Assembly: GCF_002127325.2 (NCBI RefSeq)
Contig: NC_035434.2
Span: 77,755,343 to 77,819,342, forward strand
DNA: 64,000 bases
Reading direction: 5' to 3'
From: Helianthus annuus
Taxonomy: Eukaryota > Streptophyta > Magnoliopsida > Asterales > Asteraceae
A program made the translations under genes and the position numbers. The notes under the pieces are model-generated. The model worked only from the letters and a program-made list of their open reading frames with translations. It was not told the origin of the DNA and searched no databases. Shown piece by piece: positions 23,596 to 34,929 of the stretch; within the stretch, counting starts at the first letter, position 1, and every line of letters begins with the position of its first letter.

Positions 23596-25437
23596 CTCTT
23601 TAATATGTGGCTTACACTCCCAAATGGAATGGGTAGAAGAGAAGGTTTTGGCTTGTCATAGAGTGTCGGGAATCCAAGATCCTTATTGGGTTTTATTTTT
23701 ATTTATTTACAATCCTATTCGTTATGATTTATTTAGAACGTTTCATAAGAGAAATTACTTATTTGGGCATAGCATGCCTTTTTAAATTTCCATTTATATA
23801 CAAGTTCACATACCTCACGGGGGAAATCACTCACACTCGGTCGAATGTGTATTTTTAGTGAATCACTCGAGGGCGGCATGGAACTTATTCCTACCATAGG
23901 CTTGCCAAGCAATCAATCCTCCTCCTTTTTAACTTGTTACCTTTGTAAATATCAAGAGGACTTTTTGGGTAAAGGCTTGGGCTAAAGGTGGGTAGTTGGG
24001 TTAGTGGTTAGTAAAAGGGCGAAAAGCGTAAAAAGCGTCGGTTTTCGTAAAACATTTTGTTTTAGTGACTTTTTATTTTTAATGAAGTATTTCTTAAAAC
24101 AAGCTTTTTAGAAGCTTTGTTTGTTTATTTCTAACTTCATTGTAAACTTCTCTTTTTTTTTCAGTCACACGAAAACCGAGCTTGTTACTAAAATAAAGGG
24201 AAAAAAAATAAAAAGGGTTTTTGGTGGGTAAAAAGGGTTTTGGGTTAAGAAATGAAAAGGTTTAGGCTCAAAGGGGTTAACTAGGGGGAGTTTTTGGTAG
24301 GCGAAAAGAAAAATAAAAATAATGGTTTTGAAAGAAAAAGGGTTAGTCTTAATGCCTCCATCATTTACTTACTTGTGTTTAAGTTGGTAAGGACCGGGAA
24401 TGAATTGTCGTGGCAAGTTCTAGAGTCGTAAGAACCAAGCGGCTATTCACACAAGAAACGAAAAATGAGCATTTAGCGTAAAGATGTATATTTGTATGCT
24501 CAATAAAGGCTCAAAACTCACTTTTTGTGGGAATGGGTTTTTCTATGTGATCAAGTATATATAATCGAATTTTAACTAAGCTTGTCATGCCGTTTCATAA
24601 TTTTCTTATGTTGGTTCTTTTTATCACGACGCTATCGGTTGTAAATTTGTAAAAATATAACCTTGTTAGTCTTAGAATTCCCAACTTAAACTTTAGACAA
24701 GTAAAAAAAATGAAAATTTTTGAAAAAAATTTGGGGTGATTAGCGGTTCCAATAGAGTTTTGTGTAAGGCTTGTTTTTAGGACTTGCAAAATTCAAGGTT
24801 TTAGCATCCCCCCCCCCCCCACACACTTAAATTACACATTGTCCTCAATGTGTCCCAAAAATAGATTTTTAGGTTGATTGAATGTGTAACATGGTGTTAA
24901 AAGCAAAAATTTGTGTTACTGGCAGTCTAGACACGGCCCCGTGTCCGTTGGACACGACCCCGTGGTCAACTGCCAGTAATGAAAACTTACAGAAGGTGGA
25001 CACGGGGGCGTGTTGGCTAGGCACGGCCCCGTGTCTGGCAAAATTCTGCAGGAAAATAACCAAACAGCAGGTCTGGGAGGTGAGCACAGGGGCGTGTCGG
25101 CTGGACACGTCCCCGTGTGGACAGTCTGTAAGCCTGAAAAATAGGTTCCTTCCTCTGGTTTTCCCATCCTGGCTTTATGAGTGTTAACGCTTAGCACTCT
25201 AACCCTTGGTTTGTACCTGTTTCATCACTAAATACCACACCAAGCAATACCAAAATCCTAAATTACCAAAGTTAATTGTTCAAACCATAGAGTAAAAGAA
25301 AAATAAAGCAGAAAATAAAAGTAGTTAAGGAAAGTAAATTGTTCAACACTTGGCACGCAAGCCACAAACTGTTTCGATAGATAAAGGGACTTTAACCTGT
25401 GGGCTTGCCATCAACCCGGTCCTGCTCCTTCAACCCC
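23596..25437 (-). other. Non-coding 3' region of element G
   Basis: About 1.8 kb between the envelope-like ORF and the purine tract. No gene is seen. It contains a second purine-tract-like block (24808-24855) preceded in minus sense by GAGGACAATG. Three palindrome pairs lie at 24929-24971, 24995-25038 and 25080-25123. Confidence 0.7.
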
Positions 25438-26580
25438 CTAATCCATGTCCTCATCGCTGTCATCACCTCCATCCCCATGACCCGCCATATACTCCCGGAT
25501 GCTGCCGATGTCGTCTTGTATATCATTGATATTTCGTTCGATAGCTCTGACCCGGTGGTATGTATTGTTGGCAAGGTTGTAGGTGTTCCTGGTGCATATG
25601 AGGTTTTCCTGCAAAAGATCATGTAAACTTTGAAAGTTAGGAAAATCGCCTCCTTGTGAGGAGGAATGACCCGGATCACCGTGGGGTTGATACTGGTAAT
25701 GAGGAGGTGGAGCGTGAAGAACTAGGGCTTCTTGTGGGTTCCATGCATGGCCTTGCATCCTTTGAAAGCTCACTGACCCGTCTTCCGCCTCATAAAGTAA
25801 GTTCATGGCTCGGCAGATGTGATAGTCAACTCGTCCCGACCATGGGCTCCTTTCAAAGGACCTAGGGATGCGCGTGAAGTGCTTGAAGAGGCGGTACACC
25901 CACCCTCCAAAGAAGATAGGTGTTGGAGCACGAGCAAGGCGGTTCAGATGCATGTTTCACAGCAGGAGGTATGGAACATCGAGGGCCCTTCGGTTGTGGA
26001 CGCAGTGAAGGACTACCAAATCTTTCAACCCCACAACGCCACTACTGTCGTGACGCTGGCTAAGAGAGTAGGTGAGGAGCCTATGAATGTATCGATAGAG
26101 TGGATCCCTCAGCTTAGTACTCTTGGTGCTGCTAGGGTTGTAGATTCCTTCACCGATTTGGGCCCATGCGGCTTGACGGTCATTTTCCTCCAAATCTCGT
26201 AATCCCCCGGTATTTTCCTCGTTCCCCGATTCTTCTTCCGCGTACAGTCCCACTATTGCCCCGAATTGTGCCATAGAGATTGAGTAATTCGTCCCACCAC
26301 ATCGAAATGCAACCCCTTCATTATCGAATGGGTCACACCTTGAAGTGAAGGTAAAAGTACTATAGAACTCCATGGTGCACTGATGCACCGACCGAAGCCG
26401 AGTGGTTAATGCAACTCTTAGTGGTCCCGTAACGATGTTGTTGAATCGGTCCAGCTGGTTTACCAAGGTTAACAGGTCCGTGCATGCTTGTCTGGGGTAC
26501 TCCTCGGGCCTTGTTTGAAGTAACTCGTATCTTGCCCTAGCGTCGAGCTCATTCGCGTTAAACCTTGTGAACTTCGACAT
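25438..26580 (-). pseudogene. Athila ORF1 / envelope-like ORF of element G
   Basis: The start is at 26580 (Met-Ser-Lys-Phe-Thr-Arg). One frame reaches 25438, about 380 codons, with a single TGA stop at 25957-25959. The first part resembles the Athila ORF1 family: a helical region with ALTTRLRSVHQCTMEF and GTNYSISMAQFGAIVGLY. The second half ends in an acidic GGDDSDEDMD tail after a predicted coiled coil. It is downstream of pol in transcription order, the place of the so-called envelope-like gene of Athila elements. I see no clear signal peptide or membrane segment, so an envelope function is not supported here. Confidence 0.75.
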
Positions 26581-27382
26581 CTGAAAGAATACACCAAAAG
26601 TTAGCACGAAACAGTGAGATTTTCAAAAGAAACTGCAAACAGTGAGCTGGACACGGCCCCGTGTTCAGCGGGCACGACCCCGTGTCCAGGCGTCTGTTAC
26701 TCAAAATCTTCATTTTTCGTCCCGGTCCCGAAAATCTGAAAATTTTTAGCCAAGTAGGAGCGGTTTCCCCCGAAAATGAAACCCCAAGTGCCGTTTTTCC
26801 CAAAATAACCCATTTACCCTTTCAATTTTATCTTTTTCGGTTTAAAAACAAGGGTTTGAGGTTTTTGTGAGAAATCGGGCAAATCTATCAACAATATAAG
26901 TGTATTTACTTCCCATTACACTAATCTAAACTAATACTAACAGATTATATCAAAAATTTGAGGTTCGATCCGGATGAACTTGAAGAACCCTAGATTTTTC
27001 CCCAAATTTTTGATGTTTAACTACATGCAAGTAACTAATCTAACTACTAATGATGATAGAATCATACCTTGATGTTGTTAAACGTGGAGGTAACGTTGGA
27101 AATCTGCGGAAAATCGCCTTGAACCAGAGCGTTTTCGGCAAAACGGGGCGTGTGGAATGAGGTAACTGTTATGAAAAGAGGGTTTTATCCCGACAGTTGC
27201 GTCGACACGGCCCCGTGTCCAGCGGACACGGCCTCGTGCTGAGCAAAAGTTTTTAAAATTTTTTTTTGGATATTACAGTGCTCGTGTGAGTGCCCATTTT
27301 TTCGAAAACATGGTTAGAAGACTTACCGGTTCTGATGTATACTCACTTGTTCGTAACATACCGGGTATGATGTGGGTGCTTG
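26581..27382 (-). other. Spacer between pol and the envelope-like ORF of G
   Basis: About 800 bp of AT-rich non-coding sequence. It contains palindrome pairs at 26644-26689 and 27202-27243, one close to each neighbouring ORF. No coding frame is recognised. Confidence 0.65.
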
Positions 27383-30300
27383 TCATTCGTTAACCGTTTG
27401 AAGTGAGATCTCTTCCTCTTCATCCTCAATGGATCCTCGGTAGAGTTTCAGCCGTTGGCCATTGACTTTAAATGGGATACCATTTCGAGCTTTAATTTCT
27501 ACTGCACCGTGAGGAAAAACATGGGTGACGGAAAAAGGTACTGACCACCTAGATTTTAGTTTACCAGGAAATAATCGAAGTCGTGAATTAAACAACAGAA
27601 CTTGGTCTCCTACTCGAAATTCATTAGGCTTAATATATTTATCGTGCAAATTTTTCATTCTTTCCTTATAAATTTCGGAGTTAGAGTATGCATAATTCCT
27701 TAATTCGTCTAATTCATTCATTTGACAAAATTGATTTTTACCTGTAGTTTCTAAATCTAGGTTTACGTTTTTTATTGCCCAGTAGGCCCTGTGAGCTATT
27801 TCTACTGGCAAATGACAACTTTTTCCATAGACGAGCTTATATGGGGTTGTGCCTATAGTGGTTTTATAAGCAGTTCGAAAAGCCCATAAAGCATCATCTA
27901 ATTTATCAGCCCATTCCTTTTTATTTAAACCTACGGTTTTTTCAAGTATTCGTTTTAAACCTCGGTTAGTCACTTCGGCTTGTCCATTTGTTTGAGGGTG
28001 ATATGTTGTTGAGACCCGGTGATAGACCCCATACCTTGTTAAGATTTTTTCGAGTTGATGATTGCAAAAATGGGTACCCCTATCACTTATCAAAGCTTTT
28101 GGTGTTTCAAAATGAGAGAATATTTTTTTCAGAAATTTTACCACTACTCTTCCATCGTTTGTTGGAAGAGCTTCGGCCTCTGCCCATTTAGACAAGTAAT
28201 CAACCGCCACAAGTATATATTTGTTTCCTTTTGACGGTGGGAAAGGTCCCATGAAATCGAGTCCCCACACATCAAAAATTTCACAAAAGAGAATGCCGTT
28301 CTGAGGCATTTCGTTCTTGGAAGAAATATTACCTGATCTTTGGCAAGCATCACATGTCTTTACAAGATCTTGGGCATCTTTGTAAATGGTTGGCCAATGA
28401 AATCTTGCAAATACCTTTCGTGCGGTACTAGCGGCACCATGATGTCCTCCGTATGGACCTTCATGACAATGACGGAGAATTCTTCGTGCTTCACTACCAT
28501 GGACACACCTTCGGATGAGTTGGTCGGCACACATTTTGAAATGATAAGGGTCTTCCCAAAAGTAATGCTTTACATCAGCAAAGAATTTCTTTCTTTGATG
28601 ATGCGGCCATCCTTTGGTGACTATACCGCTAGCTAAGTAATTAGCATAGTCGGCATACCATGGTTCTTGCCTGCTCTCCATCATTTCCAAGGATTCTGTG
28701 GGAAATTTTTCGTTGATCTGTTCGTCCCTGGTTGCCTCCAAAGCTGGGTCTTCTAGGCGTGAAAGATGATCTGCAGCAGTGTTTTCTACTCCTCTTTTGT
28801 CTTTGATTTCAATGTCGAATTCTTGGAGGAGTAAAATCCATCTGATCAAACGGGGTTTTGCGTCTTGTTTCTTGAATAGGTATCGAATAGCTGCATGATT
28901 TGTATAGACTACAGTTTTAGAAAGAACAAGGTAAGAACGGAATTTATCAAAAGCAAATACCACAGCTAGTAACTCTTTTTCAGTAGTTGTGTAATTTTCT
29001 TGTGCATCGTTAAGTGTTTTACTAGCACAATAAATTGGGTGGAAATGCTTTTCTTTTCTTTGTCCCAAGACTGCTCCAACAGCAAAGTCACTTGCATCAC
29101 ACATGATTTCGAAAGGAAGTTTCCAATCAGGGGCTATCATGATAGGTGCATTGACTAGCATTTCCTTAAGGGTTAGAAATGCTTGATTGCATTCCTTGTC
29201 AAAGACGAAAGGTGCATCTTTTTCAAGTAATTTTGTTAGAGGTCTTGAAATTTTTGAAAAGTCTTTGATAAACCTTCTATAAAATCTGGCATGCCCTAGG
29301 AAACTTCTGATTGCTCTAACAAAGGATGGTGGAGGTAATCGAGAAATAGTTTCTATTTTTGCTCGATCAACTTCCATTCCTTCGCTTGAGATTTTGTGAC
29401 CGAGTACTATTCCCTCTGTTACCATGAAATGGCATTTTTCCCAGTTAAGGGCGAGGTTAGTTTCCTCACATCGGGATAGCATTCGTTCAAGGTTATCGAG
29501 GCATTGGTCATATGAGTCTCCAAAGATAGAAAAGTCATCCATGAAGACTTCCATTGTCTTTTCTATCATGTCATGGAAAATCGCCACCATACAACGTTGG
29601 AATGTTGCAGGCGCATTACATAGACCGAATGGCATGCGTCGATAGGCGAAAGTTCCGTAGGGGCATGTGAAAGTCGTCTTTTCTTGGTCTTCAGGTGCTA
29701 TCGGGATTTGAAAGTAACCTGAAAAACCATCCAAGAAACAGTAAAATGTATGACCGGATAGTCGTTCTAACATTTGATCAATGAAGGGCAAAGGAAAGTG
29801 GTCTTTCCTTGTTGCTTCATTTAATCGTCTATAGTCTATACAAACTCTCCATCCTGTGACGGTTCTTGTCGGTATTAATTCATTTTTTTCATTAGTTATT
29901 ACCGTCATACCTCCTTTCTTTGGGACTACTTGGACGGGACTTACCCATGGACTATCAGAGATAGGATGGATTAGTCCGGCGTCAAGTAGCTTGATGACCT
30001 CATTTTTAACCACTTCTTTCACATTGGGATTTACTCTTCGTTGTGGTTGTATTACTGTTTTGTAGTCATCATTCATTAAAATTTTGTGCGTGCACATGGA
30101 AGGACTTATTCCTTTAATATCTACAAGCTTCCAAGCGATCGCATTTTTGTGTTTTTTAAGAAGATTAACTAGTTTTTCTTTTTCTACGCTACTAAATTTA
30201 GACGAAATAATTACAAGTAAATTACCATCTTTGTCTAGAAAAACATATTCCAAACCTTTAGGAAGTTCCTTGAGCTTAATGGGTGGGTCTTTAGGAGACA

Positions 30301-30625
30301 CCTTATTTTGTGGCTCATCTAGATCAAGAACCTTAAAGGTTTGTTCTATGGAGACCTCTTCTTCAACAAAGTGGTCATCTTCTTCAGTTGTATCGGGTGG
30401 CTCATCTTCATCTTCAATTAGGGGGTCATTATTGCCAAAATGATATTTCATTGAACGCTCAAGATCTATGTCCCTTTTGAATGCCCCTAATTGAAGAGGT
30501 AGATTGTTAAATTTCCGGTTTTTCAAAGCTTCATTAGTTTTTACAAAAGGTTTTCCCAAGACTAGAGGAGCGTCATCGAGGATGACAAAGTCGATTGGAA
30601 TAACCATTTGATTTGTTTGAACCAA
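27383..30625 (-). CDS. pol of element G (Athila type): reverse transcriptase, RNase H, integrase
   Basis: 1080 codons are open from the first Met. The open frame starts about 90 bases earlier, where it is cut off from the gag-protease frame by a frameshift. It shows the protease C-terminus, an acidic linker, reverse transcriptase ([11 protein letters not shown], then [10 protein letters not shown] near residue 360), RNase H ([14 protein letters not shown] and [14 protein letters not shown]), an integrase zinc domain ([12 protein letters not shown] and CDACQRSG) and integrase core ([14 protein letters not shown] and [11 protein letters not shown]). These motifs are typical of the Athila lineage. 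There is no chromodomain. The catalytic aspartates of reverse transcriptase and integrase are present, but the frame has lost its natural start. Confidence 0.88.
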   Translation of the reverse strand: MVQTNQMVIPIDFVILDDAPLVLGKPFVKTNEALKNRKFNNLPLQLGAFKRDIDLERSMKYHFGNNDPLIEDEDEPPDTTEEDDHFVEEEVSIEQTFKVLDLDEPQNKVSPKDPPIKLKELPKGLEYVFLDKDGNLLVIISSKFSSVEKEKLVNLLKKHKNAIAWKLVDIKGISPSMCTHKILMNDDYKTVIQPQRRVNPNVKEVVKNEVIKLLDAGLIHPISDSPWVSPVQVVPKKGGMTVITNEKNELIPTRTVTGWRVCIDYRRLNEATRKDHFPLPFIDQMLERLSGHTFYCFLDGFSGYFQIPIAPEDQEKTTFTCPYGTFAYRRMPFGLCNAPATFQRCMVAIFHDMIEKTMEVFMDDFSIFGDSYDQCLDNLERMLSRCEETNLALNWEKCHFMVTEGIVLGHKISSEGMEVDRAKIETISRLPPPSFVRAIRSFLGHARFYRRFIKDFSKISRPLTKLLEKDAPFVFDKECNQAFLTLKEMLVNAPIMIAPDWKLPFEIMCDASDFAVGAVLGQRKEKHFHPIYCASKTLNDAQENYTTTEKELLAVVFAFDKFRSYLVLSKTVVYTNHAAIRYLFKKQDAKPRLIRWILLLQEFDIEIKDKRGVENTAADHLSRLEDPALEATRDEQINEKFPTESLEMMESRQEPWYADYANYLASGIVTKGWPHHQRKKFFADVKHYFWEDPYHFKMCADQLIRRCVHGSEARRILRHCHEGPYGGHHGAASTARKVFARFHWPTIYKDAQDLVKTCDACQRSGNISSKNEMPQNGILFCEIFDVWGLDFMGPFPPSKGNKYILVAVDYLSKWAEAEALPTNDGRVVVKFLKKIFSHFETPKALISDRGTHFCNHQLEKILTRYGVYHRVSTTYHPQTNGQAEVTNRGLKRILEKTVGLNKKEWADKLDDALWAFRTAYKTTIGTTPYKLVYGKSCHLPVEIAHRAYWAIKNVNLDLETTGKNQFCQMNELDELRNYAYSNSEIYKERMKNLHDKYIKPNEFRVGDQVLLFNSRLRLFPGKLKSRWSVPFSVTHVFPHGAVEIKARNGIPFKVNGQRLKLYRGSIEDEEEEISLQTVNE

Positions 30626-30719
30626 GACATCCTCAACTACACCGATTGATTTTATTACTTTCCGATCGGATAGAAAAATGGGTATTTGAAGTGGAGCGAA
30701 ATCACTAATACTTAACTTT

Positions 30720-31706
30720 TCAAAAAATGTAGTTAGGCATTATGTTAACACAAAGATCTTTATCAATGGTGATATTACTAATAAATGAATTTTGAAAGAA
30801 ACATGGAACCGGTGTAATGTTAATTTCAAAAGGATCTTCTTTTATTAGTGAGGTTTGATCATTAGTTAACTTAACACTTATCATTTCTTCAATTTTTGTA
30901 TTAGTGTTTAGCTCTTTTAAAAACTTAGCATGAGGGGTTACTAAACAATGATTTTCAAAAGAAGGTGACAAGAGATAATTTTTTTCAAAATTAGACTCTT
31001 CTTGTAATTTAACGTTATCGACCTCACCTCTTTCGTTGTTTAACTCATGTGTCGGTTTTTCACTTATTTGTTCTTCCATTTTTACATTTTCAACTATCTC
31101 CACGTTATTATTACAATTTAATTCTTCTCTTGCGCGGGACTCCACTTCCCTTGCGCGAGATTCTTTTATGCAACGTTCGATAGTTTTAATGTGTTCTAAT
31201 ATCCTATCGGTTACTTCGGTGATAGAGAAAGGATCGGGATCCTTAAAGCTTGAATCCGGTTATTCGATCCTTGGTTCCTCATAATACCCATATGAAGTAG
31301 ATGGTTCACACCATTGTTCTTCATTGTAAGTATATGATGGATAAGGGTCGAAATTTTGTTCTTCATAGTACTCATATGAGGTGGGCTGTTCACGCCATGG
31401 TTCCTCATAATAAGTGTATGAAGGTGGTGGCTCATATCTTGAGTCCTCAAAGTATGAGTATGAGGGCTCATACCTTGGTTCATCAAAATACGAGTATGAG
31501 GGAGGAGGTTCATACCTTTGGTCTTCATAGGATGTGTATGAAGTTTATGGCTCGTACCTGGGCTCCTCATAATGGTTGTAAGAAGTGGATGGTTGAAACA
31601 AGTTACAATATTGTACCGTGTGCGGGTTACCACAATTAGTGCAATAGTCTCTCATATAATCATCCTCCTCATAGGTGTAGTTGTAGCCTCCTGAGTATTG
31701 ATCCAT
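30720..31706 (-). pseudogene. gag-like and protease N-terminal ORF of element G
   Basis: One frame runs from ATG at 31706 to the stop at 30720 with two internal TAA codons, near 31549 and 31262. The N-terminus has a knuckle-like CTNCGNPHTVQYC, then a tyrosine-rich tandem repeat, then an asparagine- and glutamate-rich linker. It ends in protease-like sequence. A typical gag capsid domain is not visible, so gag is probably truncated. The last residues before the stop continue into the pol frame after a run of six T, so a one-base insertion there explains the split. The usual protease catalytic D-x-G-A/S loop is absent. Confidence 0.7.
31260..31600 (-). repeat. Tyrosine-rich peptide repeat in the gag-like ORF of G
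   Basis: About eight units of roughly 14 codons are translated on the minus strand, with consensus PPSYxYYEEPRYEP. They follow a CCHC-like knuckle. Confidence 0.7.
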
Positions 31707-32084
31707 AGGGATCACTCAACAGACCACAACTGAGTCTCGGGACCAGAAAACAAAAATAAAAATGGAAACAGCAGCTGGACACGGCCCCGTGTTCAGTGGA
31801 CACGGCCCCGTGTACAGGATCTGTATCTGGGCGTTTTAATTAAAGTTACTGGTCTCGTTGGACACGGGGGCGTGTTCAGTGAGCACGGCCCCGTGTTTAG
31901 ACTCTGTATCTGGGTATCTAACTAAAAATATGCAGCACGGGGGCGTGTTCAGTGAGCACGGCCCCGTGTTCAGGCTACTGTAAATGCAAACTAAACTAAA
32001 ATGCAGAAAAATGTGCGCGCGTTTTAAAAAGGTTTTGAAAAGCTGATTAGGCCGTCGATTTTAAGCTTTCTTAAAATCCTTGTG
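31707..32084 (-). other. Leader of element G
   Basis: Non-coding sequence between the primer site and the first ATG. It holds three palindrome pairs (31773-31818, 31857-31901, 31933-31975), two of them with one half in the CACGGGGGCGTG form. Confidence 0.75.
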
Positions 32085-32102
32085 TCCCCGGCAACGGCGC
32101 CA
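32085..32102 (-). other. Primer binding site, tRNA-Asp type (element G)
   Basis: The minus strand reads TGGCGCCGTTGCCGGGGA a few bases inside the 5' LTR edge at 32109. It is complementary to the 3' end of plant tRNA-Asp and usual for Athila-type elements. Confidence 0.88.
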
Positions 32103-32108
32103 AAAACT

Positions 32109-33801
32109 TGATGCGTGCTAGTGTGTATATGTTTTAGATGTATATTTTAAGCCCTTTTTACACTTTTAGCCAAGTTTTAAATTTATAAAACACGATATTC
32201 ACTAACACTAAACACACATATGGGCAAGTGCACCCATCGTGGACGTAGTATAGTGTTGGTAAGATACCGAGGTCATCCAAGGACACAAGAGCTTTTAGTA
32301 CCGGTTTATCCTCAACGTCTAACCAAATCAAAATGTTAGAAAAGATTTTTAAACTAAGAAAATAAAAACTAACTAAATGCTGAAAAATAAAATAAAAATA
32401 AAAACAGATAGACAAGATGAATCACTTGGATCCGACTCGTGTATTAGTATAACCTTTGATTATTTTCGCACTTTTGCACTTGTTTAAGAGATTATCTTAG
32501 TTATTGTAGTAGGCCCCTCTTTTGAAGGCGACGTTACCCTCAACCCAGTAGTTTGAGTCAGCAAGGATACAATCCTAAAGGGTCGGATTATTGAAAGATA
32601 ATGAATTAAGTTATTAATGCAAATTATGTAGGCCCCTCTTTTGGAGGTGACGTTACCCTCGACTAAGTAGTCTGAGTCAGCAGGGATACAGTACTAAATA
32701 GCCGGGTTATAGTATTAATAGTAGTTAACTTATGAGGGGGTCAAAGAGTTTGGATCCCCGCCATCCAATACCTATGGGTATTGAAGGAGATCCTACTAAA
32801 TTTGACCCAGGTCCCTTGCAGGACCTCTAAACGCTGAACAAGGGCAAGACCCTTACCAAACCTTTCCCTTAACCCCCGACCAGGTAGCCAACATACCTCC
32901 ATATAGACCGTGGAGATATGAATGGTGAAAATCTTTTATTTTATATAGACAGTAAAATAATGCCAAGACACCACGGACAAACGATAAGGAAAAGTCACCT
33001 TCAACATAAGCAACTAGTTATTAAAGTCATTAATACAAAACCAAATAAAAAGTGCAAAAGATTAACAATAAAAAGTATTATACTAAACACTTGTCTTCAC
33101 CAAGTGATGTAAGAGACTTAGGCAAACATGGCCTTGATTGTCAAGAACTCTTACGATCAATCTTGGATCCCGAGACGACTCACACACTCTATGATAGACA
33201 ATGGATGATGGTGGTAGATGATGGTGTTATGGTGGTGGTGGGTGGTGGATAAAGTGTGAGAGAGGTGGTATGCCAAGGGATGAGTTGCAATGAAGCCAAG
33301 CACTCCTATTTATAGGCTCAACAGAAGCCTGGGCACGGCCCCGTGTCCGCTGCACACGGCCCCGTGCCCGTCTGACAATCTCTCTCCTCATTAATTGTAA
33401 TTTGCAATTACAATTAATGCGCCTGCAGTACTTTCGCCACGCCCCTGTGTTCACTGGGCACGGCCCTGTGGTGGGCAATAGAAGCTTCTATAGGTTTGTC
33501 TTTTCTGCTGCTTCTTGGGCACGGCCCCGTGTTGGCTGAGCACGGGGCGTGTTCAGTCTTCTGCCTTCTCTATTTTGCCTGGGAGGATGCTGTCGAGGGG
33601 TCGGGCAATCCACTTATGTTCCTTTTCTTGTATTTATGTTAGATTTAGCTGCCTTTTTGCTTCTTTTGTTAATTTGAGCTCATTTAATCCTGAAAATACA
33701 AAAGGAAGACAAAAACACTCTTTTTCCAACATTAGTACTTTAAAAGGGTTAGTTTTATGCCTCATTTGATGTAATTTATATGTTGCATTTTACACACATC
33801 A
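32109..33801 (-). repeat. 5' LTR of element G
   Basis: 1693 bp, matching 21861-23554 with scattered substitutions and small indels. It is followed by the TTCAC target duplication (33802-33806), after which the LTR of E resumes. Confidence 0.95.
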
Positions 33802-33806
33802 TTCAC

Positions 33807-34613
33807 ACTCATAACCAAGGCATGGGATTCCCGGGGTTGGGAATGGGATAGAAGGAATGAGATTGAACAAATACTTGTACTTACACTGTTACTAGACTAT
33901 CTACCATCGTCCTCGGATGCGAAGGATACATACGTAAAACCTACGTATACTTGTACTCATCATTGTCCTAAGGATGCGAAGGACACTTACGTAAAACCTA
34001 CGTAAACTTATATTCACTACTGCCTCAGGTTGTGATAGGCACTTACGTAAAACCTACGTAAACCCCCGTGTACCACTGTCCTCGGGTTGAGAAGGATGCT
34101 TACGTAAAACATACGTAAACCTTGTACGTACTACTGTTCTCGGGTTAAGAAGAACACTTATGGTTACAAATAGTCTAGTGTATATACAAATATGGGAAGC
34201 CCCCACTAATAGAACATACTATCGGCCTAGTAGAGCCACATGTTACGAAATGAACTTACTATTACGAACTTACTCACTGTGAACTCGCTCAACTAGTTGT
34301 TGACTCTCTGTTACATGCCTTGCAGGACCATATGTACTCTTGGAGCTTGCACGGGAGGCGCGATCGTTGTGGGCACATGGACTGTTGAGTTCCATGTTAA
34401 ATATTTACACTTTATGAACTTATTGCTTGTGTTTGGGTTTTCACAATTATGCTTCCGCTATACATTAACTATGTTTGGATTTGAACACCTTTTATATTGA
34501 TGGATTAGATTTTACTATGTACTCCTATTGTTCAATATGATTGGTGACTTGATCCTGGTCATGTCACGCCTCCAAGCGGTGGTGCTCCGCGGGTGGTTTT
34601 TGGGGGTGTGACA
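33807..34613 (+). repeat. 5' LTR of element E, second part
   Basis: It matches about 49927-50728. It contains four units of about 60 bp, each with TACGTAAAACCTACGTA (33925-34135), an acceptor-like TGCCTTGCAG (34316) and the LTR end GTGTGACA. Confidence 0.94.
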
Positions 34614-34616
34614 GAT

Positions 34617-34629
34617 TGGTATCAGAGCC
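34617..34629 (+). other. Primer binding site, tRNA-iMet (element E)
   Basis: TGGTATCAGAGCC three bases after the LTR end, as in B and H. Confidence 0.95.
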
Positions 34630-34929
34630 ATTGGTTATAGAGAACTTGGTATTAATAAGGGGAAAACGTTTTTATTAAAACCGGACTATAACCAGAACAG
34701 TGCTCAACGATCCGCAACGATGCCTCGCTCCACGTGCAAGACTCAACATACTAGGTAATATGGTATATGTTATATTGCCTACTTGCTAGATTACATAGAA
34801 CTTTGCTCAGGGTATGCTTAGATACACGTAACGACTATTGCTTGAGAACACTTGTATGCTTACTCTTTTCTGTCATCGCATTTTTCCGCGAACCACACTC
34901 TCACTTATGTTACCTTTGCTATGAAGATC

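Larger units (their letters stand above)
21861..33801 (-). mobile_element. Element G: Athila-type Ty3/gypsy retrotransposon
   Basis: LTRs 21861-23554 and 32109-33801 begin TGATGCGTGC and end ACACATCA as written on plus. The target duplication is TTCAC (21856-21860, 33802-33806). On the minus strand it has a tRNA-Asp-type primer site, a gag-like ORF, pol, a downstream envelope-like ORF of the Athila ORF1 type and a purine tract. All ORFs except the long pol frame carry lesions. LTRs differ at many sites, by eye 1-2 percent. Confidence 0.95.

Noticed and set aside
26572..26607. Earlier start for the envelope-like ORF at 26607
   Set aside because: The nine extra codons precede the Met at 26580 that matches the natural start of such ORFs. 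Nothing supports the upstream start.
30084..30443. Plus-strand serine-rich ORF
   Set aside because: It is the antisense shadow of the Athila pol N-terminal region.
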